The notes under the pieces are model-generated. The model saw only the letters and a program-made list of their open reading frames with translations. It was not told the origin of the DNA and did not search any database. A stretch of DNA of 64,000 nucleotides, taken from assembly GCA_024233835.1 (NCBI GenBank), contig JACKPC010000003.1, forward strand, positions 94,501-158,500, in the 5' to 3' direction. Below, piece by piece: positions 46,482 through 56,626 of this stretch. Made by a program: the position numbers and the translations under genes. Within the stretch, counting starts at the first letter, position 1; every line of letters starts with the position of its first letter. The stretch is from Leptospiraceae bacterium (GTDB lineage Bacteria > Spirochaetota > Leptospiria > Leptospirales > Leptospiraceae).

Positions 46482-49400
46482 TTGTTTATGAGAACTTTAA
46501 TTATTTTCTTTCAAAAGCGTGCACTTCTTGTAAATATATTACTCTGCTCTTTTTTCTTATTAGCCTATTCGATTATTCAAAAGATGAATCGAGATCAATT
46601 TCCCCAGGCAGACATGGCCACCATGGTAATTCTCACCAAGTATCCCGGTGCCTCTCCAAAAGATGTTGAACAAAACGTTACCCGCTTAATTGAAAATGAG
46701 CTTAAAGGAATTCCCGGAATCGACAGATTTAAGTCGGTTTCTGCTGAAAATGTTTCTTCCGTCATTGTAGAAATTGATATAAACTATCCAAATCAAAATG
46801 AAGTAAGAGATGAAATACGTAGAGCTGTAGGACGCGTAACAGATCTTCCAACAGAAGTAACCGAGAAACCGGAAGTCAGAGATTTAAAAGCCTCTGAAAT
46901 TCCTATCATTGTGCTTGGAATTTCAGGAGATGCAAGCTATTCAGAATTAAGGAACATAGCGAAAATTATCGAGAAAGATATTAAGCGAATCAGGGGAGTT
47001 GCAAAAATTGACAAGTATGCTTACCGGGATATGCAATATAAAGTCAAACTGTTTCCCGAAAAATTAAAAGAATTCTACGTCGCTTTAAATGATGTGCTAT
47101 ACGCCATTGACAGAAGAAATGTAAGGGCTACCGGTGGGAATCTCGAATCTTATAGAACCCAGAGAAACATTTTGACCCTATCTCAATTCGATTCAACCGA
47201 AGATGTAAAAAATGTAATCGTTCGTTCTGAAATAGCCGGGGGAAAAGTTCGGGTAAAAGACATTGGTAAAGTAGAAGAAGGCTTTACTGACGAAAAAATG
47301 CGAACCATCTTTGATGGAAAAAGAGGCATCTCTCTTGTAATTAAAAAATCCTCCAATGCTGATATTATTCGACTGGTTGATAAAATTAATGAATACACAA
47401 AAGAGAAAGAAAAAACTCTTCCCTCAAACATTAAATTATCCCTGGTCAATGACTCTTCTTACGTGGTTCGTAATCGAATTGATGTAGTGATATCAAACGC
47501 AATTATTGGTTTTTTCCTGGTGATTGCTATTCTAATTATCTTTTTAGATTTCACTTCCTCTTTTCTCATTGCCATTAGCATCCCGGCATCCTTTGCAATT
47601 ACATTTATTATCATGCCACTTGCAAAAGTAGAAATTAACTCTATTTCTCTTGCCGCTATGATAATTGCCCTCGGAATGATAGTAGACCAATCTATTGTTA
47701 TTTCAGAAAATGCCATACATGAATTAAAAAAAGGGAAACCCAAATTCCAGGCTATACTTGATGGAACCCTGGAAGTGATAATGCCTGTATTTGCATCGGT
47801 ATTAACTACCGTGTTATCTTTTGCCCCCATGTTTGCCATGTCGGGAATCATGGGAAAATTTATTGTTCCAATTCCGGTTGTGGTAATTGCTTCGCTTATA
47901 GGTTCCTTAATCAATTCTTATTTTATCCTGCCAAATCACCTGAGTCATACTCTAAAAGAAATAAATAAAGAAAAACTCCGTGAGGAAGAAAAACATGTTA
48001 CCTGGCAGGATAAATTTTTTGATGCCATCGCTGCTCCTTATAAAAAAACTTTACCCATTATATTAAAACATCGATATATAGCTATTTTTACAGCAATTTT
48101 TCTGCTGGTTTTTTCCTTATATTGGGCTAAGAATAAGGTTATCCTAAACCTCTTTCCCCCGGATGGTGCTTCTACTTTTTTTATTTTCGTAGAACTTGAA
48201 GATGATGCCACATTTAATGCAACAGAAGAAGTCATTTCCCAAATAGAAACTTATATTCAAAAGATTCCGCAAGGTGAATTAAGTTATTACACAGCAAGAA
48301 TCGGAACAGCTGATGCCAATGATCTTTCTACTCCGGTAGGAGGAGAAGAACACCTTGCTTATCTACAAATCAGACTTGTTCCGGTTTCACAAAGAAAACG
48401 AACTGCCACAGAAATCATGGATGAAATTCGCAACAATATAAAAGCTCACATAAAAGGTGCTAAATCCATTCGTTTTGAAATGAGGAAATTAGGTCCGCCT
48501 GCCGGAAAACCCATTGAAATTCATGTCCACGCAGATAACGATGAAGAAAGAAAACTCTTTGTTGATAAAATCGTAAAAGATCTGGAAAACACAGAAGGAG
48601 TTTATGATGTGAGCACAAATTCAAAATTAGGTCGAGAAGAATATAAGTTAAACATAGACTATGAAACCCTCGCCCAAACCGGATTAACCGTGCAAGATGT
48701 AGCCAGTACTCTACGAATTGCTTTTGATGGAATCAACGCAACTTCGATTGTTAAAAATAATGAAGAAATCAACATTAATGTTCGATTTCCGGAAGAGAAT
48801 CGAAAAGACATTCATAACGTATTAAACCTTGATATTCGTAACATGCAGGGTCGCTTAATTCCCTTAAAAGCTTTCGCCAACCTTTCCAAAATTCGCGCGG
48901 AAACTGCGATTCACCATACCGATGGAGATGTGACTACTACTATTTCAGCCCAGGCAAAAATCACGGTTCAACCTAAAAAAGTAATTGATACTATTATTCG
49001 TAAGTATTCCAAAGACTTAAGACAATATCCTAATATTAGCTTTTCCTATGGTGGTGAAGCAGAGAAAACGGAGGAATCGGTAGGTTCTCTACTACTTGCT
49101 TTCTTAGGAGGAATCACAGCCATATACATGGTATTAATCTTATTATTCGATTCTTTAACACAACCGATGATTGTTTTATTCGCAATTCCTTTTGGGATTA
49201 TTGGTGTTATCTGGGCTTTTTACTTTCATGGTAGACCCTTCTCTTTTATGGGACTTATCGGGGTAGTTGGTTTAAGCGGTATCGTTGTTAACAATTCTCT
49301 CATGATGGTAGAGTTTATTAATAAATTGGTAGTAGATAAATCGAGAGGTGACAAGCTCCCTCGCTCTGAAGAGTTAATTCCCGACATTGTTACCGGCTCG

Positions 49401-49637
49401 ATACGTAGACTAAGACCCATAGTCATTACAATGACAACAACTGTAACCGGTCTCTTACCCACAGCTTATGGTATTGGTGGTTCCGATCCTTTCATCGAAC
49501 CCATGGTTATAGCAATCGCCTGGGGTCTCTTACTTTCCACCCAGATTTCTTTAGTATTAATCCCCTGCTTTTATATGGCAAATATGGATGGATACATTAT
49601 GTTAAAAAATATCTATTTGAAATTAAAAAACAGATAG
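46482..49637 (+). CDS. RND-family efflux transporter (HAE1-like)
   Basis: About 1051 residues with the duplicated RND plan: TM1 (8-28), large periplasmic loop, TM2-6 (near 330-560), second loop, TM8-12 (near 860-1050). The proton relay differs from AcrB: TM4 reads LGMIVDQSIVISENA, where AcrB has two Asp, and TM10 reads GIVVNNSLMMVEF, with no Lys. No membrane-fusion or outer-membrane partner gene lies alongside. The start TTG 46482 is supported by AAGGGAAG; ATG 46488 is an alternative. Substrate unknown. Confidence 0.92.
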   Translation: MFMRTLIIFFQKRALLVNILLCSFFLLAYSIIQKMNRDQFPQADMATMVILTKYPGASPKDVEQNVTRLIENELKGIPGIDRFKSVSAENVSSVIVEIDINYPNQNEVRDEIRRAVGRVTDLPTEVTEKPEVRDLKASEIPIIVLGISGDASYSELRNIAKIIEKDIKRIRGVAKIDKYAYRDMQYKVKLFPEKLKEFYVALNDVLYAIDRRNVRATGGNLESYRTQRNILTLSQFDSTEDVKNVIVRSEIAGGKVRVKDIGKVEEGFTDEKMRTIFDGKRGISLVIKKSSNADIIRLVDKINEYTKEKEKTLPSNIKLSLVNDSSYVVRNRIDVVISNAIIGFFLVIAILIIFLDFTSSFLIAISIPASFAITFIIMPLAKVEINSISLAAMIIALGMIVDQSIVISENAIHELKKGKPKFQAILDGTLEVIMPVFASVLTTVLSFAPMFAMSGIMGKFIVPIPVVVIASLIGSLINSYFILPNHLSHTLKEINKEKLREEEKHVTWQDKFFDAIAAPYKKTLPIILKHRYIAIFTAIFLLVFSLYWAKNKVILNLFPPDGASTFFIFVELEDDATFNATEEVISQIETYIQKIPQGELSYYTARIGTADANDLSTPVGGEEHLAYLQIRLVPVSQRKRTATEIMDEIRNNIKAHIKGAKSIRFEMRKLGPPAGKPIEIHVHADNDEERKLFVDKIVKDLENTEGVYDVSTNSKLGREEYKLNIDYETLAQTGLTVQDVASTLRIAFDGINATSIVKNNEEININVRFPEENRKDIHNVLNLDIRNMQGRLIPLKAFANLSKIRAETAIHHTDGDVTTTISAQAKITVQPKKVIDTIIRKYSKDLRQYPNISFSYGGEAEKTEESVGSLLLAFLGGITAIYMVLILLFDSLTQPMIVLFAIPFGIIGVIWAFYFHGRPFSFMGLIGVVGLSGIVVNNSLMMVEFINKLVVDKSRGDKLPRSEELIPDIVTGSIRRLRPIVITMTTTVTGLLPTAYGIGGSDPFIEPMVIAIAWGLLLSTQISLVLIPCFYMANMDGYIMLKNIYLKLKNR

Positions 49638-49695
49638 GCGAATAATTAATTAGTATAATAGAATATACAAATCTATTTTTATAAAAGGATATAAT

Positions 49696-50535
49696 ATGGC
49701 TAAGGTCAGTGTTTATTTAAATTTCGAGCGTAACACGGAAGAAGCCTTTAACTTCTACAAAACTGTATTTAATAGTAACTTCATAGGAGGAGGATTTGCT
49801 CGTTTCAAAGACATCCCCCCGACAGAAGATAGTCCGCAACTGCCGGAAGAAGATAAGGATCTTATTATGCATGTTTCCTTACCCATACTGGGAGGGTATT
49901 TATTAATGGGAACCGATGCACCAAAATCAATGGGCTTTCAAATAGAAAAAGGAAATAATGTCCATATCAGTCTTGAACCTGATACAAAAGAAGAAACCAG
50001 AGAACTCTTCGATAAATTATCTCAGGGTGGTAAAATAAGCATGGAACTCCAGGACATGTTCTGGGGAGCCTACTACGGAAGCTGCATAGATAAATTTGGC
50101 GTACATTGGATGTTTAATTGCAGAGCTGTTCCTAAAGTTATGATAGAAGTTACGGTTCAATGCGAAGTAAAAAAAGTCTGGGAATATTGGACAAAACCCG
50201 AACACATCTGTAAATGGAATCAGGCTTCAGAGGATTGGCACACTCCATCCGCAAGCGTGGATCTACGAAATGGAGGAAAATTTGTTTCTCGTATGGAAGC
50301 CAGGGATGGAAGCGCGGGTTTTGATTTTTCCGGAGTCTATCTCAAAGTAATCCCTCAGTCTTTTATCTCTTTTGCAATAGATGACGGTAGAAATGTGGAA
50401 GTTATTTTTATAGAATCAGGCAAGGAAACCAAGATAATCGAAATCTTTGAAGCAGAATCCCAGAATCCGGTAGAAATGCAGAAAAATGGCTGGCAATCGA
50501 TTCTCAATACATTTAAAAAATATGCTGAACTCTGA
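49696..50535 (+). CDS. VOC (PhnB-like)-AHSA1 fusion protein
   Basis: 279 residues: a VOC/glyoxalase-like PhnB domain (1-140: VYLNFERNTEEAFNFYKTVF, GYLLMGTDAP, FGVHWMFNCRA) followed by an AHSA1/SRPBCC domain (150-279: VQCEVKKVWEYWTKPEHICKW, GFDFSGVYLKV, NGWQSILNTFKKYAEL). These occur separately in most genomes; both are small ligand-binding folds. Ribosome site AAAAGGATATAAT. Substrate unknown. Confidence 0.87.
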   Translation: MAKVSVYLNFERNTEEAFNFYKTVFNSNFIGGGFARFKDIPPTEDSPQLPEEDKDLIMHVSLPILGGYLLMGTDAPKSMGFQIEKGNNVHISLEPDTKEETRELFDKLSQGGKISMELQDMFWGAYYGSCIDKFGVHWMFNCRAVPKVMIEVTVQCEVKKVWEYWTKPEHICKWNQASEDWHTPSASVDLRNGGKFVSRMEARDGSAGFDFSGVYLKVIPQSFISFAIDDGRNVEVIFIESGKETKIIEIFEAESQNPVEMQKNGWQSILNTFKKYAEL

Positions 50536-50556
50536 GTAAAATTTTTCAGATAAGCT

Positions 50557-50889
50557 CTAAGAACAGAAATCCTCGAAAGCTTCGAGGATTTTTTCTTCTA
50601 TATGAACACATACTTCCTGCCAGATATATCCATCTACTTCAAAACTTTCTGAGGCATTAACATTATAAGTATAACGAATCAAGTCCATTGCAGGAAACTC
50701 ATAAAGCAAAGTTTTATTTTTTGGCTTTTTATCATAGATAAATTGCACAGAGAAGTTATAATTCGAATCAAAGAGCAGAAAATTATTGCCTTTCTTACTC
50801 TTTGAAATATACTCTTTAAAGCTGAACCTGTTCTCATCTAACCATTCAGCCAAATTCTGTTGCAATATAGAAAAGGAATCTTTTTCCAT
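50557..50889 (-). CDS. Unknown small protein
   Basis: 110 residues from ATG 50889 (GAGG upstream); a TTG five codons earlier would overlap the epimerase stop. Residues such as YIWQEVCVHIEEKILEAFEDF suggest a small alpha/beta protein. No family recognised. Last gene of a minus-strand cluster; its 3' coding end carries the opposing gene's terminator. Confidence 0.6.
   Translation of the reverse strand: MEKDSFSILQQNLAEWLDENRFSFKEYISKSKKGNNFLLFDSNYNFSVQFIYDKKPKNKTLLYEFPAMDLIRYTYNVNASESFEVDGYIWQEVCVHIEEKILEAFEDFCS
50567..50594 (+). terminator. Plus-strand terminator lying inside the opposing gene
   Basis: AAATCCTCGAA (50567-50577) and TTCGAGGATTT (50581-50591) form a perfect 11-bp stem with a 3-base loop, then T residues to 50594. 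It terminates the VOC-AHSA1 gene but is coding for the C-terminus of the minus-strand gene. Confidence 0.85.
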
Positions 50890-50900
50890 AAATTTAATCC

Positions 50901-51887
50901 TCAATCTAAAAGTCTATTAGCTTTCATCCAATCGATCCCTTCTCTTAGGCTTTCTTCTAAAGGACGCTTTTGTAGTCCCAGTTCCCTTCTTGCTTTAGAA
51001 GAATCGTAATACCAGTGATGAGAAAGAAGGGCAATGTCGCCTTCGCTTATAGGACTATCTTCCCAAATAGATTCTAAAAGCTTCGCTGTAAACGAGGCCA
51101 GCCCCGGAGGCAGGATAAACAGGGGAGCCGGCTTTCTCGTCACTTCCGAAAGTAGCTCAAAAAACTCTTTCCAGGAAAGATTAAAATTCGACAAAAGATA
51201 TTTCTCTCCAACCACACCTTTATTGAGACAGGCAACAAGTCCCCTGGCCGCATCTCTTACATCAATAAAACTCATCCCCCCATTAACGTAGGCAGGAATC
51301 TCGTTCTTCAAAAACTGTTTTACAACCCGCATCGAAGATAAATAATAATCCTCAGGACCTATGCAGTAACCGGGATATGCAAAGATTATGGGGAGCTGAT
51401 GTTTTCCAACATATTCCCAACTCAATAATTCTGCTCTTCTTTTGGCCTTAAAATACGGCATTGGTAGTTCGTAGATCCTGTCATCGTAAATTGCATTTTC
51501 CTCTATCGGAACTTGATTCTCCGCCCAACCATGCGCAAAAATTGAAGCCAGATACACGATTTTTTTTATCTTATATTGCTCGCAGGACTGCCAGAGATTC
51601 TTAGTCGAAACCACATTGGCGTTTTCAAGCATTTCTGCATCTTTCATTGCCGTACTGATTTTTCCTGCGATATGAATCACTGCATCACAGGAGGACAGAG
51701 CGTTTTCATAGCTTTCTTTTTGAAGCAAATCTCCCTTTATAACTTCTAAAAAAGGAGATTTGAGGTCTGTAGAAGGATGAAGTTTCCCGCTTCGACTGAG
51801 AGCAAATACCTGATGAGACTCTTCTAAGAGGTATTTCAAAACAAAAGAACCAATAAAACCACTACCACCGGTTAAAAATACTTTCAT
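50901..51887 (-). CDS. NAD-dependent epimerase/dehydratase (extended SDR)
   Basis: 328 residues. GGSGFIGSF at 7-15 is the NAD(P) motif; YFKAKRRAEL holds the catalytic Tyr-x3-Lys. The extended SDR shape suits nucleotide sugars, flavonoids or 3-beta-hydroxysteroid-type substrates; the sequence does not tell which. It sits between the small unknown gene and the DUF2330 gene (44 bp away), all minus. Confidence 0.87.
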   Translation of the reverse strand: MKVFLTGGSGFIGSFVLKYLLEESHQVFALSRSGKLHPSTDLKSPFLEVIKGDLLQKESYENALSSCDAVIHIAGKISTAMKDAEMLENANVVSTKNLWQSCEQYKIKKIVYLASIFAHGWAENQVPIEENAIYDDRIYELPMPYFKAKRRAELLSWEYVGKHQLPIIFAYPGYCIGPEDYYLSSMRVVKQFLKNEIPAYVNGGMSFIDVRDAARGLVACLNKGVVGEKYLLSNFNLSWKEFFELLSEVTRKPAPLFILPPGLASFTAKLLESIWEDSPISEGDIALLSHHWYYDSSKARRELGLQKRPLEESLREGIDWMKANRLLD

Positions 51888-51931
51888 AATTTCCTATCCT
51901 TCATAAGATTAAACTGCATTCGCCGTGCAGT

Positions 51932-53308
51932 CTAATTCCAAATCGTCTTCCACCAATCTGTTTTGTTTGACCTATAATTTAGCCCCATTTTCTTTCTTTC
52001 TTCATTTTCGTTTCTTCCGGTTAAAATTATAAGGTTTTTCAAGCTTTTCTCCTGATGGATTTTCAAGTTTTTAAAATAAGCCCCGGCAACTGAACAGCTA
52101 TTTTCTGAACCCTTCCAGGCCTTCCGAATCTTATACCGAATAGAAAATTCTTTTTTATCATTAGTTTCTATAAAAGAAATATCTTCAGGAAAAGTTTGGG
52201 AATTATATCGAATGTGCAGTCTGGTTACATAAACCTCCGGTTGAATTCCAAAATCAGGAACATCGCTTAACCAGAAAGCTCCTAAGTTCAAAAGCTCTTC
52301 CTTCTTTAGGGGTAATTGGGGACAAAAAGTTCTGGAGCATACATTTGCTTTTCCTGCAAATTCCGTAAAGACCACCTTTTTATCCTCTTTTTTTACGAGA
52401 TGCAGAAACATCTCCCTATAGAAAGTATCTAACTCAGAAGCAATATGTTCCGGTAAATCTTTACCTGTGGGTATCTCTACATTCCTATAATTCGATGTTT
52501 CAACTCTCCCTGTAGGATTTAAAATATAAGCATATAGTTCCTGCTCTCCTTTCGCGTTTACCATCCCCGGCCGTATCGGCAAGATAAATTTCTCGGATTC
52601 ATAAGCAAATAGCAGAGGTCTGAGATAGTTTAAACCGGAAGAAAGCTGGTTTTGCAGGTTCACTTTCGCTACGAAGAATTTCATATTTTGTTTTATATAG
52701 GGTTCCAGGGTGTTCTCCATTAGCTTCGGGACGTAGTACCCATTATGCTTTAACCAGCTTACAAGTGCTTTTGAGTCCTGAGAAGATAAAATCTGTATAT
52801 CATACTCTCCTATAGAATAGGAGGCTTCGACTTTAACCGAATAATTGTTCTTTATTGGCTTCAGGTCCGCTCCGAAAGGAGCAACAGACTCCGCATGTCC
52901 ATTTGCTTTTCGTAAGGATGGTTGCATTCTTAAACAGGGAGATAGATCCTGTTTAACTTCAAATAACGGAGAGGTAAAACCATGTAACCTATCAAAAAAC
53001 TGGTTTTCTCCAACATGTATCTGGTTTTTCTTAATCAGGCTGGGTACCGGAACCAGCATAGAAAATTCTTTAAAATTCCCCCTGTAGTCACTACTGATTC
53101 CCATAACACTTCGTTTTCCATCTCGAGCCAAAACAACCCTTGTTACTTCATTGTAAAGACCCTTATCTCCTTTACTTAAACCCGGTGCAAGATAGGTAAC
53201 TTTAGGAATCTGAATAGGGCGAATAAACATGGTACACATCGAATATATTGAATCCTGAATACTCAGACCCAAAATAATAAATAAAACAAAAAAGGTAAAA
53301 GCTTTCAT
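51932..53308 (-). CDS. Exported DUF2330 protein
   Basis: About 458 residues: signal peptide (1-22), then a DUF2330-type domain: EVTRVVLARDGKRSVMGIS, FKEFSMLVPVPSLI and an expected Cys-bearing region near SPCL. Family function unknown; many are periplasmic in bacteria with large surface proteomes. ATG 53308 has GGAG just upstream, better than TTG 53320. It starts 14 bp after the SpoIIE protein gene. Confidence 0.78.
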   Translation of the reverse strand: MKAFTFFVLFIILGLSIQDSIYSMCTMFIRPIQIPKVTYLAPGLSKGDKGLYNEVTRVVLARDGKRSVMGISSDYRGNFKEFSMLVPVPSLIKKNQIHVGENQFFDRLHGFTSPLFEVKQDLSPCLRMQPSLRKANGHAESVAPFGADLKPIKNNYSVKVEASYSIGEYDIQILSSQDSKALVSWLKHNGYYVPKLMENTLEPYIKQNMKFFVAKVNLQNQLSSGLNYLRPLLFAYESEKFILPIRPGMVNAKGEQELYAYILNPTGRVETSNYRNVEIPTGKDLPEHIASELDTFYREMFLHLVKKEDKKVVFTEFAGKANVCSRTFCPQLPLKKEELLNLGAFWLSDVPDFGIQPEVYVTRLHIRYNSQTFPEDISFIETNDKKEFSIRYKIRKAWKGSENSCSVAGAYFKNLKIHQEKSLKNLIILTGRNENEERKKMGLNYRSNKTDWWKTIWN

Positions 53309-53322
53309 TTCCAACTCCAAAC

Positions 53323-56300
53323 TTATAATCTATGAATTCCAAGAATCGTTATATCGTCCCTAAGAGGTTCTTCTTTGCGAAATTCCTCTATCCCGGAAAA
53401 AATATAATTGATAGAATCTTTTATAGAATTTTCCTTTAAATGATGAATCATATCTAATAGTCTCTCATCTCCAAAAATCTTTTTTTCAGGATTCCGTGTT
53501 TCTGTTAGACCATCTGAAAAAAGAAAGAGTATATCTCCGGGTCTATATTTATAGGTTCGACTCTCTTTTTTCTTTACAAGCATTCGATTACGATTGAGCC
53601 CGATAATCGGTTCTGTACGTTCCAACCATAGAGGGTTTCCATTTTGAAGAAGAATTTGTCTTGGATAACCGGCAGAGGCATAGGTGATGGTATCCTGTAT
53701 TGAATTGATATCAATAACTATGCAGGGTAAAATAATATTCAATGCTGAAAATTTATATGTAAAACGATAACCCAACTCTTCCAATACAGTAGCCGGATCC
53801 GCCACTTTCCATTTTAGTTCTTCATATTCACTCTTTATGGCCATAGTGATAAGTCCCGCCTGTATTCCATGTCCTGTTGCATCAGTAATCATCACCCGAA
53901 AAATACCATCAGCAATTTCATCTATATCAAAAAAGTCACCCCCAACTTCCTCCAGAGGTTGATATTCATAATAATATTCTAATTTATCTGAATGAAATGT
54001 ATCTACAGATGGAAGAATCTTTGTTTGTATCTTCCTCGCTAATTCCAATTCCGATTGGATCCTCGAGTACATCTTTGAAAGTTTTTTGGCTTTGTCTTCG
54101 GCTTCTTTTTTTGACAGTTTTAATTGCTCCTCAGCATACTTTTGTCTGCTAATATCATTCCCTATAGAAAGGATCTCACGAACCTTTCCATATTTATCAT
54201 AGATAGCACGATTAGCCCAGGCTACCCACATTTTCTTACCATTCTTTTTTACATTTTCATTTATATGCCAGATATATTTATCCGGGTTTTCAATTATATC
54301 AAACATTACACTTCTTAGATTTCTTCCACCCTCTTCTTCTTCCGGAACAATCGTTTCTAAAATATTTCTACCGAGTATTTCTTCTGGTCTATAACCAAAC
54401 TTCTTTTCTGCAAAATCATTATAAAAAATGATTTCTCCCCTATAATTCCAACGGATAATAATACTGTTTGCACTTTCTACAAGTTCTCGGTATTTCATCT
54501 CGCTTTCTCGAAGTAATTCTTCAGCCTTTCTTCTTTCCTGTATTTCTTTTTCTAATTCAAGGGTCCTCTGCTTTACCCTATCTTCTAAGGAATTATTTAA
54601 ATTTACCAGTTCTTCTTTTGCCTGAATTTTATCTGTAATATCTTTTCCATAAACATTTACATAATCCGTATCTTTTACAGCACGAAGAGTTATACTATAA
54701 CATTTTTCACCGATTTTTATATCAAACACTTCAACCTTATCTGAGTTAACAATCTGCCGGGTTCTAATGATTATCTCATGCTCATCATTGGAATTAATCT
54801 CCTTCATAATTTCAAGACCCGGTTGATTTGTATAAAGGATATCTGCATTAGAACTTAAACGAAGTACAGGATCCGGATCTTCTTCAGGAAAACGTGACAG
54901 CATAACTATCAATTCCCTGGCATGTCTTCTATCTGATATATTTCGATTGAATACAGATACCCCTGCTACCTTTCCATCCTGCTCAAGTATCGGGTAATAA
55001 GAAATTTCATATTCGTTAAACTCCTGGGCTTTCACTATTTTATAATTATCTTTATGAGGATTTCCTTGCATGGCCTTTTCAAGGTTTAACATTAGCTGTT
55101 CCTTAACCGGTTTATGAAGATATTCACGAACATCATCTCCTAGTTGAATACTAAGATTCAACCTTTCCTGTATATCTTCAGCAAATCCCTTATTAAAGGC
55201 TGTAATTAAAAAAGAAGTATTAATAGAATATATATGATCTCTTGTATTGTTAATAAGTGAAGAAAGACGATTTTCGGATTCCTCGATTATTTTTCTATCT
55301 TTCTCTTTATCCTGATTTATCTTATATCCGATACCGAAAGATAAAAATAATACTTCTATAGCCGCACCAGCCTGAACCAAAACTAAAGAGTCAAAGGAAT
55401 AAGAGATAAACCCAAAGTTTCTAAATAAAACCAGACTAACAAAAATTATAAGAGAGAACCAGGCGAGAATAAAATAGTAAGTCGGATAAAACCGTTTTCG
55501 TAAGGCCAGGATACTGATAGATATAATATAAATAGCAAGAAGGAGGGTAAGGATATCTATCAATAATAAGTCTACATTGTAAGGTAAAAGAAAAGTAACA
55601 GGTATAAGGCAGAGGCAGGAAAATATAAGCAAATAAGAAATGTTATAAAACAAAGAAGAATAAAGCTTGATTCGCAAAAAGTTACTGGCAAAAAAAGCTG
55701 CAAATATCATCACCAATAGCCTAAAAACTAAAAGTGAAAATTTATTTACATCCGGAGAATTCGGCCATACATACTGGTAGGCCATTCCACTCCAGATAAG
55801 TAAATATATTATAAAGAAAATTAGATAAACTACATAGTACAAAAGCCCTGTCTCACGAATGTAAATATACAAAAAAAGATTATAGAAAACCATAATAAAC
55901 AGCATTCCGAAGAAAAAGCTGGAAAACATTTCATGTCGAAAGATTGCTTCTGAAAGTTTTTTTTCAGGATAAATATAATAAGGAAACACCAGCACACTTT
56001 CTGTTATGATATTTAAATAGGCAAATTTTTCCTCTCCAGCTTTTAAGGGAATACGAAACAGATATTCTTTATGATAAATTTCCCTCGAAGAGAACGGAAA
56101 ACTTCGCCCTGTTGTGCGCTCCTGCTCCAATAGAGAATTTGAATATAGCATAAATCTAATTAAATCAAGAGGAGGATAAGCCAGATGAAGAATGAATACA
56201 TTATCTTTTTCACTTTTATTTTTTAAGGTATAGCGTAACCAGAGTTTTTTATCTGTGAAGCCAAAAGAAGCTTTATCTTTTTCTAATATTTTCCAGCCGG

Positions 56301-56496
56301 AATTCGGTATACTTAGTTGTTTGTCCTCCTTTTTCAGTAAGACATATTCTACTTTTAATTCAAGCTGAGAATTCAATTCCTGTGCAAGAGGAGGATAAGA
56401 GTTGCAAGAAAATAAAAGTATTATACAGCTAAAAATAAGCCATGGCCTATGCACAAAGAAGTGCTGGATTCGAGCTATAATTTTTCCCATAGGCAT
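53323..56496 (-). CDS. 7TMR-DISM-PAS-SpoIIE phosphatase
   Basis: 1057 residues. Residues 45-185 form the extracytoplasmic 7TMR-DISMED2 ligand domain (SFGFTDKKLWLRYTL), then seven helices (195-395). Cytoplasmic PAS units follow at about 405-525, 540-645 and 665-795, with coiled coils. SpoIIE phosphatase domain at 850-1057: GGDFFDIDE, MITDATGHGIQAGL and FLFSDGLTETRNP. It would set anti-anti-sigma phosphorylation in response to an outer ligand, possibly a carbohydrate. Partner proteins are not in the window. Confidence 0.93.
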   Translation of the reverse strand: MPMGKIIARIQHFFVHRPWLIFSCIILLFSCNSYPPLAQELNSQLELKVEYVLLKKEDKQLSIPNSGWKILEKDKASFGFTDKKLWLRYTLKNKSEKDNVFILHLAYPPLDLIRFMLYSNSLLEQERTTGRSFPFSSREIYHKEYLFRIPLKAGEEKFAYLNIITESVLVFPYYIYPEKKLSEAIFRHEMFSSFFFGMLFIMVFYNLFLYIYIRETGLLYYVVYLIFFIIYLLIWSGMAYQYVWPNSPDVNKFSLLVFRLLVMIFAAFFASNFLRIKLYSSLFYNISYLLIFSCLCLIPVTFLLPYNVDLLLIDILTLLLAIYIISISILALRKRFYPTYYFILAWFSLIIFVSLVLFRNFGFISYSFDSLVLVQAGAAIEVLFLSFGIGYKINQDKEKDRKIIEESENRLSSLINNTRDHIYSINTSFLITAFNKGFAEDIQERLNLSIQLGDDVREYLHKPVKEQLMLNLEKAMQGNPHKDNYKIVKAQEFNEYEISYYPILEQDGKVAGVSVFNRNISDRRHARELIVMLSRFPEEDPDPVLRLSSNADILYTNQPGLEIMKEINSNDEHEIIIRTRQIVNSDKVEVFDIKIGEKCYSITLRAVKDTDYVNVYGKDITDKIQAKEELVNLNNSLEDRVKQRTLELEKEIQERRKAEELLRESEMKYRELVESANSIIIRWNYRGEIIFYNDFAEKKFGYRPEEILGRNILETIVPEEEEGGRNLRSVMFDIIENPDKYIWHINENVKKNGKKMWVAWANRAIYDKYGKVREILSIGNDISRQKYAEEQLKLSKKEAEDKAKKLSKMYSRIQSELELARKIQTKILPSVDTFHSDKLEYYYEYQPLEEVGGDFFDIDEIADGIFRVMITDATGHGIQAGLITMAIKSEYEELKWKVADPATVLEELGYRFTYKFSALNIILPCIVIDINSIQDTITYASAGYPRQILLQNGNPLWLERTEPIIGLNRNRMLVKKKESRTYKYRPGDILFLFSDGLTETRNPEKKIFGDERLLDMIHHLKENSIKDSINYIFSGIEEFRKEEPLRDDITILGIHRL

Positions 56497-56626
56497 ACTT
56501 AATATAAGCAGCGCGGGCTTTTTTTTTCCATTATTTTTTACAGCTTCTTAAAATAAATTTATCTACGAAAGCTAAGGGGAAGCCATTACTGAACCATCCG
56601 GAACTGTCGGTTTTCAAATTATTTCC

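Noticed and set aside
47459..47914. 151-codon minus-strand ORF inside the RND gene
   Set aside because: Mirror of transmembrane helices of the real gene; no independent ribosome site or family match.
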